Shown one piece after another: positions 1-9,599 of a stretch of DNA of 64,000 nucleotides (positions within the stretch are counted from its first letter, which is position 1; every line of letters starts with the position of its first letter). The stretch covers positions 28,418 through 92,417 of the forward strand of contig MEPB01000069.1 in the NCBI GenBank assembly GCA_001769385.1. The letters are read 5' to 3'. The translations under genes were made by a program, and so were the position numbers. Origin of the DNA: Bacteroidetes bacterium RIFCSPLOWO2_12_FULL_35_15. Its GTDB lineage: Bacteria; Bacteroidota; Bacteroidia; 2-12-FULL-35-15. Under the pieces are notes generated by a model. The model ran no database searches. It saw only the letters and a list, made by a program, of their open reading frames with translations, and was not told the DNA's origin.

Positions 1-3000
1 TTAGTAATAGTATAAGTGTTGGGAGTACTTGTTGATAAATCGATCTGACCGGTATTAACATTTACAAAGTTCAATCCTGCAGGTGTTGCTGTAAAAGTTC
101 CTGAACTGGCACCTGCACCGAAAATAGGGAATGGATTTGAACCATACTGACAGAATGGTGAACCGGAATAAGTGAAATTTGCAGAAGGGGCACTGGAAAT
201 AGTAATGCTTAAAGAACTTGTGTTTGGACATATACCAATTGTTGTATAGGTTACAGTGTATGTTGCCAATGCACTTGCAGCTAGATTTATCAAGCCGGTA
301 GAACTATTAATTGATAAGCCCGCAGGAACTGAGGTAAACGAACCTCCTCCTAAACCAGTAATGGTTGGAGTAGGATTTGTTCCTGTTTGACAATAAGTAG
401 AAGATCCATATGTGAAAGAAGCGTTATCTCTTGGATTAACATTTATTGTCACAGAAATAGGAGTTCCTGTACAGCTTCCTGCTGTTGGAGTAATTGTATA
501 TACTGCAGTTCCGGCAGAAGCACCTGTAGTAGAAAGTGTTTGAGTAATATTTGAACCAGAACCTGCAGATGCGCCACTGACACCAGTTTGCACAACAGTC
601 CAGGAGAATGTAGTTCCTCCAACCCCACTTGATAAGGCAATTCCGGTTATGCCACCTGTACAGAATGTTTGCGATGCGGGAGTTGCTATTGCTATAGGTC
701 TAGGGCTCACCGTAATAGTAACTGTTATAGGTGATCCAGGACAACTATTGGCAGTTGGAGTAATAGTATATACAGCTGTTCCGGCAACCGTGGATGTAGC
801 GTTTAATGTCTGAGCAATTGTTGATCCGCTTCCGGCTGAAGCACCACTTACATTTGTTTGCACAACAGTCCAGGTAAAAGTAGTGCCGACAACAGAGCCG
901 GAAAGAGCTATTCCTGTAATATTACCAGAACAAATTGTTTGAGAGGCTGGTGTTGCGGTTGCAATTGTTGTAGGATTTACGGTAATTGTAACAGAAATAG
1001 GAATTCCAGAGCAACCGTTTGCCAAAGGAGTAATTGTATATGTCGCTGAACCCGCTGTTGTTCCTGTTGCGGTTAATATTTGTGCTATTGTAGATCCACT
1101 ACCTGCAGAAGCACCCGAAACATTGGTTTGAACTACTGTCCATGAAAATGTTGTGCCGCCTATATTACTTGTTAATGCTATGGAAGGGGCAGTTCCGGAA
1201 CAAATCGTTTGAGAAGCCGGAGTTGCTGTTACTATAGGTTTAGGGTTCACTGTAATCGTAACCGAGATTGGTGCTCCCGGACAACCACTGGCTGTTGGAG
1301 TGATCGTATATACGGCAGTTCCCGCCACAGTTGAAGTAGCTGTTAATGTTTGAGCAATTGACGTCCCGCTTCCGGCAGAAGCTCCAGAGACATTGGTCTG
1401 AACAACTGTCCATGCAAATGTGGTTGAACCTAAACTGCTTGTTAAGGATATTCCGGTTATACTTCCCGAGCATATTGTTTGAGATGCAGGAGTTGCAGTA
1501 GCTACCGGAGGAGGATTTACGGTAATAGTAACATTGACAGGCAATCCTGCACAACCACCGGCTGTTGGAGTAATTGTATAAACCGCTGTTCCGGCAACCG
1601 TTGAAGTAGCCGTTAATGTCTGTGCAATAGGGGTTCCGCTTCCTGCGCTTGCTCCGGAAACGTTTGTTTGAACTACAGTCCAGGCAAATGTTGTTCCACC
1701 GACATTGCTTGTTAAAGCTATTGAAGGGGCGGTTCCAGAACAAATAATTTGGGAACCCGGAGTTGCTGTTACAATAGGTTTAGGGTTCACGGTGATAGTC
1801 ACATTAATTGGTGTACCCGGGCAACCGCCAGCCGTTGGAGTAATAGTATATACAGCAGTGCCTGCAGCAGCAGCAGTGGCAGTTAATGTTTGGGCAATTG
1901 AAGTTCCGCTTCCGGCAGATGCGCCAGAAACATTTGTTTGAACAACCGTCCAGGCAAATGTTGTTCCCCCTAGATTACTTGTTAAACCAATGCCGGTTAT
2001 ATTTCCCGAACATATTGTTTGTAATGAAGGGGTTGCTGTTGCAATAGGAGGAGGGTTTACGGTAATAGTAACATTTATAGGTAATCCTGAACAACCACCA
2101 GCTGTTGGAGTAATAGTATATACCGCAGTTCCTGCAGCAGCAGTAGTTGCAGTTAATGTTTGCGCAATAGCAGCTCCGCTGCCTGCAGAAGCACCTGAAA
2201 CATTTGTTTGAACTACTGTCCATGAAAATGTGGTACTGCCTATATTGCTAGTCAAAGCTATTGAAGGGGCGGTTCCGGAACAAATTGTTTGAGCAGCCGG
2301 AGTTGCAGTTACAATAGGCTTTGGATTTACAGTAATCGTCACAGTAATCGGTAAGCCTGCACAACCTCCGGAAGTTGGAGTAATCGTATATACAGCAGTT
2401 CCCGCCACCGTGGAGGTTGCTGTTAATGTTTGAGCAATTGCCGCACCGCTGCTTGCGGAAGCACCTGAAACATTCGTTTGAACAACTGTCCAAGCAAACG
2501 TTGTTCCGCCCATATTGCTTGTTAAAGCGATTCCTGTAACATTACCCGAACAAATAGTCTGACTGGTTGGGGTTGCTGTTGCAACAGGTGAAGGATTTAC
2601 TGTTATGGTATAGGGTGCTGTACCCGAACAACCTGCATAATTAGTTGCAGTGACCGTATATGTTGTAGTGCCAGCCGGATTGGCTGTAACCGTAGTTCCT
2701 GTTGTTGGGGAAAGTCCGGTAGTTGGAGCCCAGGTATAAGTTAAATTATTTGAAAATGTTAAGGTCCAATTCAACAGTGTACCTACGTCTGAAGCAGCGT
2801 TATCCTTAACAATTAAACTCCATGTTCCATTTACTGTACATCCACTAAGTAAAGAAAGAGCTTGCTCCGGGGTAAAAGTGCCTGTAAATGCAGCTGTTCC
2901 TGCTGTAATTGCAGTTCCTGCAGTTGAAAAACAGGTGTTTGTATAATTATCCCCGGATCCACCATTATTTGAGGATAAATCTATAATTGTTCCGCTAGGG

Positions 3001-4388
3001 CATCTCAAAGAAATAGACACATCACCATCCCAGCCATGAGTAATATTTAAACAAACGCTTAGCAATTGGGTTCCTACAGTACCGGGTATTCCGGAAACAC
3101 TAATGTTGGAAGTGACTCCGGTAGCATTATTATCAGGAATATTATAGTTGGTATAGTTGGAAAAAGATAAGGTTGGAGTGGTGTTTGTGCCGGTTGCAGT
3201 TAAAACGGTACCTGCACCACTGGCACAAATCGTATTTGTTCCGGAAACAGAAACTGTTGGAGGAGCACTAACTGTCTGGAAGTAAGTGGTTGTTAGAGTT
3301 GCTCCGCATGCACCTGTTATGGTAACAGAATAAGTAGTGGAAGCTGATGCAGTATAAGTCGCACTCACTGTGCCCTGTCCGCTTACAGGCGCAGGTGACC
3401 AGGAGTAGGTGAAAGGGCCGGTACCTGAAGCATTGGCATTTAGTGTAAACGATTGACCTGTACATAAAGTTGAACTGGCTGAGGAGGTGACATTCACAGT
3501 TTGAACTCCTGCAGTTGCCTGGACGGTATAATTACAATCATTCCCGTCCACACCATCAACCATGATATAATAAGTTTGGCCAATCGTTAACGCGGTAGCA
3601 TTTAAAGCAAAAGTTCCTATACCATTTCCAACACAGGTAGATTTTGCGGTAAACGAATTACAATCAGGGCTGGATAATACAATTGCCTGAATTCCAATGG
3701 AAGGGTCGGAGCATTGACTGGAAGTAATATTAAAAGATGCTGTAGTGGCACTTGCCACAAACGAAATCCAGGAATTATTTTGAATTGAACCACATGAAAA
3801 AACATCTGAACCACCCCAGGCAGCCCCTTCAATATTTCCATGATCCCGAGTGTACCAACCGCTGGTAGAGCCACAATACCCATTTAAATTACAAATTATT
3901 GGAGCTGAGGTACAAACATCTGTAGCAACAGCATTTGCTCCGCAGGCTTGAGGGGTGCATCCTAAAAGCGCATTCCAACCACTCCAGCGGGTGCTTCCAT
4001 CAGAAACAAATCTAAAAGTCAGACACGTGCCGGTAGAGGTATAAACACCCGGGTACATTGTAGAACCATTTAATGTAGCAATTAGTGGACTCGCGGTACT
4101 TGGACCATCGTAAATATATAAATAATCATACCCGGTTTCAAGGTCAAGCCAGTAAAAATTTGCCCTGATTTGGGTTCCGGCTGAGGAACAGAATGTTACC
4201 GAATAATTTTCATTATTACCATAGCCATTTACGCCTCCAAGGAAATCTCCGGCAACAAAACCAGAAGCAACAAATTGTCCTTTGCAAGTGCTAACTGTTT
4301 GTCCGTTATAGGCTCCGATTCGATAAAATTGAGAATAGGTTTTTGAACAAAAAAATAATATAAAAAGGAGGAGTAAAACTTTTTTCAT
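1..4388 (-). CDS. Giant secreted repeat adhesin, C-terminus outside window
   Basis: The open frame runs from an ATG at 4388 to the window edge without a stop (over 1,460 residues), so the C-terminus, probably with a T9SS sorting domain, is missing. Residues 1-20 are a signal peptide ending YSQ. A CUB-like region follows (about residues 30-145, with the YDYLYIYDGPS signature), then Ig/PKD-like modules, and a region resembling the proprotein-convertase P-domain at about residues 395-545 (coded near 2750-3200). After that come eight 90-residue PKD-like repeats of the type ICSG...TFAWTVVQTNVSGAS...GTAVYTITPT, then further Ig-like modules. The likely role is a cell-surface adhesin or matrix protein; this is inferred from architecture. 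The upstream gene ends only 15 bp before the start, so the two may be co-transcribed. The many antisense open frames here are by-products of the repeats. Confidence 0.85.
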   Translation of the reverse strand, partial: MKKVLLLLFILFFCSKTYSQFYRIGAYNGQTVSTCKGQFVASGFVAGDFLGGVNGYGNNENYSVTFCSSAGTQIRANFYWLDLETGYDYLYIYDGPSTASPLIATLNGSTMYPGVYTSTGTCLTFRFVSDGSTRWSGWNALLGCTPQACGANAVATDVCTSAPIICNLNGYCGSTSGWYTRDHGNIEGAAWGGSDVFSCGSIQNNSWISFVASATTASFNITSSQCSDPSIGIQAIVLSSPDCNSFTAKSTCVGNGIGTFALNATALTIGQTYYIMVDGVDGNDCNYTVQATAGVQTVNVTSSASSTLCTGQSFTLNANASGTGPFTYSWSPAPVSGQGTVSATYTASASTTYSVTITGACGATLTTTYFQTVSAPPTVSVSGTNTICASGAGTVLTATGTNTTPTLSFSNYTNYNIPDNNATGVTSNISVSGIPGTVGTQLLSVCLNITHGWDGDVSISLRCPSGTIIDLSSNNGGSGDNYTNTCFSTAGTAITAGTAAFTGTFTPEQALSLLSGCTVNGTWSLIVKDNAASDVGTLLNWTLTFSNNLTYTWAPTTGLSPTTGTTVTANPAGTTTYTVTATNYAGCSGTAPYTITVNPSPVATATPTSQTICSGNVTGIALTSNMGGTTFAWTVVQTNVSGASASSGAAIAQTLTATSTVAGTAVYTITPTSGGCAGLPITVTITVNPKPIVTATPAAQTICSGTAPSIALTSNIGSTTFSWTVVQTNVSGASAGSGAAIAQTLTATTAAAGTAVYTITPTAGGCSGLPINVTITVNPPPIATATPSLQTICSGNITGIGLTSNLGGTTFAWTVVQTNVSGASAGSGTSIAQTLTATAAAAGTAVYTITPTAGGCPGTPINVTITVNPKPIVTATPGSQIICSGTAPSIALTSNVGGTTFAWTVVQTNVSGASAGSGTPIAQTLTATSTVAGTAVYTITPTAGGCAGLPVNVTITVNPPPVATATPASQTICSGSITGISLTSSLGSTTFAWTVVQTNVSGASAGSGTSIAQTLTATSTVAGTAVYTITPTASGCPGAPISVTITVNPKPIVTATPASQTICSGTAPSIALTSNIGGTTFSWTVVQTNVSGASAGSGSTIAQILTATGTTAGSATYTITPLANGCSGIPISVTITVNPTTIATATPASQTICSGNITGIALSGSVVGTTFTWTVVQTNVSGASAGSGSTIAQTLNATSTVAGTAVYTITPTANSCPGSPITVTITVSPRPIAIATPASQTFCTGGITGIALSSGVGGTTFSWTVVQTGVSGASAGSGSNITQTLSTTGASAGTAVYTITPTAGSCTGTPISVTINVNPRDNASFTYGSSTYCQTGTNPTPTITGLGGGSFTSVPAGLSINSSTGLINLAASALATYTVTYTTIGICPNTSSLSITISSAPSANFTYSGSPFCQYGSNPFPIFGAGASSGTFTATPAGLNFVNVNTGQIDLSTSTPNTYTIT
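433..2592 (-). repeat. Eight tandem 270-bp in-frame repeats
   Basis: A landmark gttggag (encoding part of TITPT) recurs at 484, 754, 1024 (as a variant), 1294, 1564, 1834, 2104 and 2374, an exact 270-bp period. The flanking ggatt(a/t)ac landmark at 433 and 2593 gives exactly 2160 bp. Each unit encodes one 90-residue PKD-like domain. No unit shows an indel, so frame and domain length are strictly kept, while third positions differ. Confidence 0.92.
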
Positions 4389-4403
4389 GTTTTTAAATTT
4401 TAA

Positions 4404-4883
4404 TTATTTTAATTGATCAATTTCATCCCAGGAAAATAAAGAAATAGTAAAAGAGCATCCTTTAAAATTAACAGGTACAGTTACTCTGGAGTCTTTTTTT
4501 CTCAAGTGGTTGTAAGGGCCTAAATCAAATTCCAATTTGATTGATTCCTGACAATTTACTGAAAGATTTTTTTTGTCAGTAATTTGGAAGGAATCGACAT
4601 ATATATGATTCATTCTAATGGCTTTTTCTGTTGAAATGTTTTTCAGATCTTCCTCTGTGTAATAAGCAGTGGCTCTTTTGTCGATGGTTATTCCATTAAC
4701 AATTATCGCAGTACTGTTTTCGTTTTTTGTTCGAAGAACAAATTGTTTTTCAGTAGAAGGAGAAACCACTTCCTTTGTCCCAACCTGATCTTTTTGGGAA
4801 GGCTTATTCGTTTCCGTCTTTTGTTGGGAAAATAAATTCAGGCATAATAAAAGAAGGGGGAGAGTGTAAAAAAAATGTTTCAT
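4404..4883 (-). CDS. Exported hypothetical protein
   Basis: I do not recognise this 159-residue protein. It begins with a clear signal peptide (hydrophobic LPLLLLCLNLF, then a likely cleavage near SQQ), followed by a short Lys/Thr/Gln-rich linker and a compact domain in the remaining ~115 residues. There is no lipobox cysteine in a convincing position, so it is probably periplasmic or secreted. It lies 15 bp upstream of the giant adhesin on the same strand and may be its partner, but nothing in the sequence proves this. A fragment with the pattern IIVNGITIDKRA suggests a small beta-rich fold. Confidence 0.7.
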   Translation of the reverse strand: MKHFFYTLPLLLLCLNLFSQQKTETNKPSQKDQVGTKEVVSPSTEKQFVLRTKNENSTAIIVNGITIDKRATAYYTEEDLKNISTEKAIRMNHIYVDSFQITDKKNLSVNCQESIKLEFDLGPYNHLRKKDSRVTVPVNFKGCSFTISLFSWDEIDQLK

Positions 4884-5137
4884 GTTCGATAATGTTTAGG
4901 TTTTCGATTACAAAGTCAAAAGATTTAACGATAAAAATAATAAAAAATCAGGAGTTATAAAAAAAAAGTTTTATTATTAGATGCGTTCATATACGAAAAA
5001 GTTGCATTTATGTTATTTTTTTTGCCATTTATTTTACGTAATTATTTTTTTTATTTTTTATCAGCTTCGAAACCATAGCCCGGCATAAACTTTTAATAAA
5101 TAAAGCAAAAAAAAGAAATAGACTAAAGGGATTATAA

Positions 5138-7120
5138 TTATTTAGCAGATTTTGACATCAGATCGTAATAAAAAGATGCTTTTTTGAAATCACCATTTTT
5201 TTGGTAAAATTGGGCAAGAAATGAATTTAACTTTCTGTTGTTGGGGGTTAATTCAATTCCTTTTTCAAATAAAGGAACGGCATTTAATGTGTCGCCTTTT
5301 ATAAAATATGCATTTCCCATATTAATATACAAGATATCTGATTTTAATCCCAGGTCGATTGCATTTTGATTCAAATTTAAAATTTTATCATATTGTTTCT
5401 TCTCCAGATATAAATTACTCAAAGGATAGTATGAATTCAGAAATTTAGGATTAAGCTCAAGACTTTTTAAGTACATTTTTTCTGCTTCTTCATTTTGTTT
5501 TAATGTTATTTGACAAGTAGCAAGATTAAAATAAGCTTCCACATAATCCGGTTTCAATAAAATAGCTTTTTTTAAATATGGAATAGCTTCTTCTGGTTTA
5601 TTGTAATATGAATAATAAACCATTCCCAAATTATTTAAGCAGCTAATATAATTCGGAATAATCCTAAGTGCTTCTTTGTAATGTTTTACGGCATTGGAAA
5701 CATGGGTTCGTTTCTCTTCGTTTGACATTTTTGGATTTTCACGAATTTTTTGAATGGATGCTGCAGCAAATAAAGAATGCATATGAGCAGATTCAGAAGC
5801 GTTTTCAACATCGGTTTTATACAAGGAATATGTATCTTTCCAGGCACTATTTCTGGCAAATGTCTTTCCGCCATAAACCAATATAATTATTGAAATAGTG
5901 AAAAAGAACATGACATTGAATGATGAAATTTTTGCTTTAACATTTTCTACAGGGACTTTAAATAACTTCAATAATCCCCAAGCGGCAAGAATACACAAGC
6001 CTAATGATGGGATATATGCAAATCGTTCTCCAACAATACCAACAACAGGTTTCATCACATTGGTGAACATAGAAATTGCTATAAAAAAATAAAGTATGCC
6101 ATACACTATTATTTTGTTCGTTTTAATGTTTTTAATTACATAATAAACAACAGGTATCAGGCCGATGATTACTAACCACACAATAGGGTTTGTCCATGTT
6201 GCAATAGGGACTTGATTATATCCATAATAAGAAAGAAGCGGATGTGGGATTAAATACATTTTCAAATAAAAGTAAATCGTATAAAAGCCGGTAGGAATTC
6301 GCTGTAAAATACCAGTATGTTGAAATAAAGGATTCTCCCATTCTAAAACAAAACGAGATGTATCATTTACAACACTTCGTTTCCCAATTTGATAAACAAT
6401 AATCGGCAATATAAAAGAGAGAAAAATTAATCTGTATTTTTTCCAGGGTAAGCGGGTAAAAAACCAGATGGTTAAAGGAATGATAGCATAAAATGTCATA
6501 GCATCTCTTTTTGAAAGCATCGCAACGAGCATGAAAATGGCACCCCACAAAATTTGAATTTTTTTACCTGTTTCAGCGTATTTGAGATAAAAATAAAGTG
6601 ATAACAGGCAGGCAAAGAAACTAAGTATTTCATCTCTGTTTTTTATGCTCATGACTACTTCAGAATGTAGCGGATGAATCAAAAAAATAGTTGCAACACT
6701 AAATGAGAAAATATAATGATAGTTTGGGAATAATTTTAATAATAAAAAAAATAAAAATGAAACACTTATAGCATACAAAATGATATTTAAAAAATGGCTA
6801 ATACTGGGCTTTTCGCCAAAAAACTGATATTCTATTGCGTAAAGGGCTTTTACTAAAGGGCGGTATTCATAACTCGATTTTTGATCATCAACAACATAAG
6901 TTGATCTGAAAATTTCAGGAATTGCTTTTATGCCTTTATGTACTTGGGCATTATTATGAATAACATATTCATCATCCATCGAATATTTATTGCCAATGCT
7001 TTTTCCATAAACAATAAAACTTAAAATAAAAAAGAAAATAATGATCCTTCTGTGAATCTGTTTTTCAGTTAATGCAGGAATGATTATTTTTTTTATTTCT
7101 TTTTTACTTTTAGAACTCAT
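5138..7120 (-). CDS. TMTC-like membrane glycosyltransferase with TPR repeats
   Basis: 660 residues. The N-terminal two thirds is a polytopic membrane domain of the GT-C type: a cytosolic basic tail, a first membrane segment at about 25-40, an acidic SMDDEYV motif at 48-54 in the first external loop where GT-C enzymes place the catalytic acid, and HPLHSEVV at 149-156 followed by NRDE, closely resembling the HP(I/L)H(S/T)E signature of TMTC O-mannosyltransferases. The C-terminal third (about 440-655) is a run of tetratricopeptide repeats with NLGMVYYSYY and YFNLATCQ type units. By family, it would transfer a lipid-linked sugar to protein on the outer face of the inner membrane; the donor and substrate are unknown. 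It stands divergently from the KASIII cassette. Confidence 0.8.
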   Translation of the reverse strand: MSSKSKKEIKKIIIPALTEKQIHRRIIIFFFILSFIVYGKSIGNKYSMDDEYVIHNNAQVHKGIKAIPEIFRSTYVVDDQKSSYEYRPLVKALYAIEYQFFGEKPSISHFLNIILYAISVSFLFFLLLKLFPNYHYIFSFSVATIFLIHPLHSEVVMSIKNRDEILSFFACLLSLYFYLKYAETGKKIQILWGAIFMLVAMLSKRDAMTFYAIIPLTIWFFTRLPWKKYRLIFLSFILPIIVYQIGKRSVVNDTSRFVLEWENPLFQHTGILQRIPTGFYTIYFYLKMYLIPHPLLSYYGYNQVPIATWTNPIVWLVIIGLIPVVYYVIKNIKTNKIIVYGILYFFIAISMFTNVMKPVVGIVGERFAYIPSLGLCILAAWGLLKLFKVPVENVKAKISSFNVMFFFTISIIILVYGGKTFARNSAWKDTYSLYKTDVENASESAHMHSLFAAASIQKIRENPKMSNEEKRTHVSNAVKHYKEALRIIPNYISCLNNLGMVYYSYYNKPEEAIPYLKKAILLKPDYVEAYFNLATCQITLKQNEEAEKMYLKSLELNPKFLNSYYPLSNLYLEKKQYDKILNLNQNAIDLGLKSDILYINMGNAYFIKGDTLNAVPLFEKGIELTPNNRKLNSFLAQFYQKNGDFKKASFYYDLMSKSAK

Positions 7121-7140
7121 TGAATAGTTTTATAACATTC

Positions 7141-7148
7141 CAAAGATA
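7141..7148 (-). promoter_or_regulatory. Promoter -7 box for the TMTC-like gene
   Basis: On the minus strand this reads TATCTTTG, a perfect match to the Bacteroidota TAnnTTTG box, 21 bp before the ATG at 7120. No clear -33 TTTG is visible. Confidence 0.55.
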
Positions 7149-7229
7149 TACTTTTTCATTGTGCGGTGAAAAGAGAATCACATTTCAATAATTTCAAAAC
7201 AATTTAAAATAACCGTTAATTTATTTTGC

Positions 7230-7237
7230 TATTTTTG
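7230..7237 (+). promoter_or_regulatory. Promoter -7 box for the KASIII cassette
   Basis: TATTTTTG matches TAnnTTTG and lies 17 bp before the GTG start at 7255, implying a very short leader. The -33 element is not evident. Confidence 0.5.
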
Positions 7238-7254
7238 TTTAAACCCTCAATGGC

Positions 7255-8268
7255 GTGAAAGCAAGCATAAAAGCTATTAGTTATTATTTACCTGAAAAAA
7301 TATTCAGCAACGAGGAGTATTTTCAATTATTTCCGGAAGCTATTGTCAATAAAGAAAATTTATTAAAAATTGGTGTTCAGGAAAGACACATCATTGACCC
7401 AACTGAAACAGCCTCTGATATTGCAGTTAAAGCTGCGAAGGTATTGTTTTCGGAACACAAAATTAAGCCTGAGGAAATTGATTTTTTGATTTTTTGTGCT
7501 CAGGAGTTTGATTATTATACACCCACATCTGCTTGTGTTATTCATGAAAAATTGAATCTTCCCAAAAATTGTGGCGCACTGGATTTTAATTTAGGTTGCA
7601 GTGGATACGTATATGGATTGAGCCTGGCTAAAGGGTTAATAGAAAGTGTAGGAGTAAAAAATGTTTTGTTTCTTACTTCCTCAACTCTTACAAAAACGTT
7701 TCACAAAAAAGATAAAAGTTCATTGTTTATTTTTGGAGATGGAGCAACAGCAACCTTAATTTCTGCAAATAATACAACGTCAGGAATTGGTGAATTTATA
7801 TTTGGTACCGATGGTAAGGGAGCAAACAAAATTATAGTGAAAGATGGAGGAGCAAGAAATTCCTTATCCGAAAGTTCGTACATTGATAAAACAGATGATT
7901 ACGGCAATACTACAAATGATTCCTCCTTTTACATGAATGGTGTTGGAGTTTTTGTTTTTGGATTAAATACTGTTCCAAAAATGGTGACAGAATTATTACT
8001 AAAAGAAAGTAAAGAGATCAAGGATATTGATCTGTTTATTTTTCACCAGGCTAATTTGTTTTTAATTGATAAGATAAGGGCAAAATTGGAAATACCGGAA
8101 GAAAAAATATTCAATTATATGAAAAATACCGGAAATACTGTATCTTCATCTATTCCGATAGTTTTGAGCGAGGCAATAAAAAGTGGTGTGGCAAAAAAAG
8201 GGGACACTATTTTATTGGCAGGGTTTGGGGTTGGTTTATCATGGGCCGCAACTATTGTTACGCTTTGA
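7255..8268 (+). CDS. 3-oxoacyl-ACP synthase III (KASIII/FabH-like), first copy
   Basis: 337 residues, thiolase fold. The full KASIII triad is visible: Cys115 in LGCSGY, His264 in FHQAN and Asn294 in TGNT. These enzymes condense a short acyl-CoA with malonyl-ACP to give a 3-oxoacyl-ACP. The start is GTG; the nearby ATG at 7250 runs straight into a stop. It opens a plus-strand cassette with ACP, a second KASIII, an SDR reductase, a glycosyltransferase and a GNAT protein. That context points to a special acyl group for a surface glycan or metabolite and away from housekeeping fatty acid synthesis, where fabH normally sits with plsX or rpmF. It has LGCSGYVYGLS in common with the second copy, suggesting a duplication. 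Confidence 0.9.
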   Translation: MKASIKAISYYLPEKIFSNEEYFQLFPEAIVNKENLLKIGVQERHIIDPTETASDIAVKAAKVLFSEHKIKPEEIDFLIFCAQEFDYYTPTSACVIHEKLNLPKNCGALDFNLGCSGYVYGLSLAKGLIESVGVKNVLFLTSSTLTKTFHKKDKSSLFIFGDGATATLISANNTTSGIGEFIFGTDGKGANKIIVKDGGARNSLSESSYIDKTDDYGNTTNDSSFYMNGVGVFVFGLNTVPKMVTELLLKESKEIKDIDLFIFHQANLFLIDKIRAKLEIPEEKIFNYMKNTGNTVSSSIPIVLSEAIKSGVAKKGDTILLAGFGVGLSWAATIVTL

Positions 8269-8304
8269 TTGTCAAAAAAACTACATTTACATAAAATTTA
8301 TTTT

Positions 8305-8541
8305 ATGAATATCACAGATTTTATAAAGAAAATTGAAACTGAAATTGACGAGTTTGAAGCGGGTACTTTAAACCCTGATACAGACTTACGAAAAACAACT
8401 GCATGGACCTCCATGCATGCCTTGATAATAATTGCACTTATCGATACAGAATACAATGTCACCATTACGGGTGAGGATTTGAGAACTATTACCAGTATCG
8501 AAGACCTATACAATATAATCCAAAGTAGAATTGCAGTATAA
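8305..8541 (+). CDS. Acyl carrier protein, dedicated
   Basis: 78 residues from ATG 8305; an in-frame TTG at 8269 would add 12 residues without ACP character, so ATG is preferred. The protein is a small acidic helical bundle. The phosphopantetheine serine is probably Ser36 in WTSMHAL, which replaces the usual DSL context; the downstream helix (IDTEYNVTI) and GEDLRTITSIEDL match helices III-IV of ACPs. Its stop overlaps the start of the second KASIII (TAATG), showing translational coupling. It would hold the acyl intermediate passed among the KASIII and SDR enzymes of this cassette. The missing Asp before the serine is seen in some specialised ACPs and may select a particular phosphopantetheinyl transferase. 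Confidence 0.85.
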   Translation: MNITDFIKKIETEIDEFEAGTLNPDTDLRKTTAWTSMHALIIIALIDTEYNVTITGEDLRTITSIEDLYNIIQSRIAV

Positions 8542-9599
8542 TGGCCTATCTCACAATTGAAAATATACAACTATCTGCAATAGCTGCTTGTGTTCCTAAA
8601 AACAGAGAAAGCAATGCCCATTATGATTGGATATCTGAAAAGGAAAGGGATCTTTTAATTAAAACAACCGGCATTGAATACAGACGCATTGCGCCAAAAC
8701 AGATCACAACCTCAGATATGTGTTTTGCTTCTGCTGAAGCATTGATCAATGAATTAAATATTGATCGTAAGGAGATCGAAGTAGTAATATTTGTATCTCA
8801 ATCACCTGATTTTTTTTTACCGGCAACAAGTATAATTCTTCAAGATAAATTACAGTTGAGCAAAACAACAATGGCTTTTGATATTCAATTAGGTTGTTCG
8901 GGTTATGTTTACGGACTTTCAGTAATATCCAGCTTAATGAATAACGGGAAATTTAAGAAAGGACTTTTATTAGTGGGTGACAAATCAAGTTTTTCGCCAT
9001 CAAAAAAAGATAAAAGTACGTATCCTATTTTTGGTGATGCCGGTACTGCAACATTATTAGAATATGATCCGTTTGCACAAAAAATGGATTTCAATTTACA
9101 AAGCGATGGTTCAGGTTACAAAGCAATAATAATTCCTGATGGAGGTATGAGAAACCCTTACTCAGATGAGTCGGATAAAATGATAGAAACCAGTCCGGGA
9201 ATTATTCGGAACAGAAAAAATTTAATGCTTGATGGAATTGAAGTGTTTAATTTTTCACTGAGAGAAGCTGCCCCTAATATTTTTAATCTTTTGAAATATA
9301 ATAAAACTGAAATAAATGAGTATGATTTTTTTGTGTTTCATCAGGCAAATAAATTAATGAATGAAAGTATTCGAAAAAAATTAAAAGTTGAACCCGACAA
9401 AGTTCCATACTCTTTACAAAAATATGGAAATACAAGTTCTGCATCCATTCCACTTACCATTGTTACAGAGTTGGCAGATAAATTAAAAAATAGTAAAGCG
9501 GAAGTTATTCTTTCTGCATTTGGAGTTGGATTATCATGGGCATCAGCTGCTTTAACATTAAATAAATTAAAATGTTTACCACTAATTGAAATTGAATAA
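8541..9599 (+). CDS. 3-oxoacyl-ACP synthase III-like, second copy
   Basis: 352 residues with an intact KASIII triad: Cys119 in LGCSGY, His267 in FHQAN and Asn297 in YGNTSS. It overlaps the ACP by one base upstream and the SDR by three bases downstream (TAATG in each case). Two active KASIII-type enzymes beside one ACP could act in sequence, could use different starter units, or one could work as an acyltransferase, as some KASIII homologues do. The segment after the triad differs from copy one, so this is an old paralogue and not a recent duplication. Confidence 0.9.
   Translation: MAYLTIENIQLSAIAACVPKNRESNAHYDWISEKERDLLIKTTGIEYRRIAPKQITTSDMCFASAEALINELNIDRKEIEVVIFVSQSPDFFLPATSIILQDKLQLSKTTMAFDIQLGCSGYVYGLSVISSLMNNGKFKKGLLLVGDKSSFSPSKKDKSTYPIFGDAGTATLLEYDPFAQKMDFNLQSDGSGYKAIIIPDGGMRNPYSDESDKMIETSPGIIRNRKNLMLDGIEVFNFSLREAAPNIFNLLKYNKTEINEYDFFVFHQANKLMNESIRKKLKVEPDKVPYSLQKYGNTSSASIPLTIVTELADKLKNSKAEVILSAFGVGLSWASAALTLNKLKCLPLIEIE

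Noticed and set aside
1240..1743. Antisense open frames across the giant adhesin, rich in Asn, Cys, Arg and Tyr
   Set aside because: They recur with the repeat period and have compositions expected from the wrong strand of Thr/Ala/Gly-rich codons.
433..2592. Regular array that could be taken for CRISPR or satellite DNA
   Set aside because: The 270-bp units are one continuous reading frame encoding PKD-like domains; no short repeats with unique spacers and no cas genes.
7255..9599. Interpretation of the two KASIII genes as housekeeping fabH
   Set aside because: No plsX, rpmF, fabD or fabF neighbours; a private ACP and sugar genes lie alongside instead.
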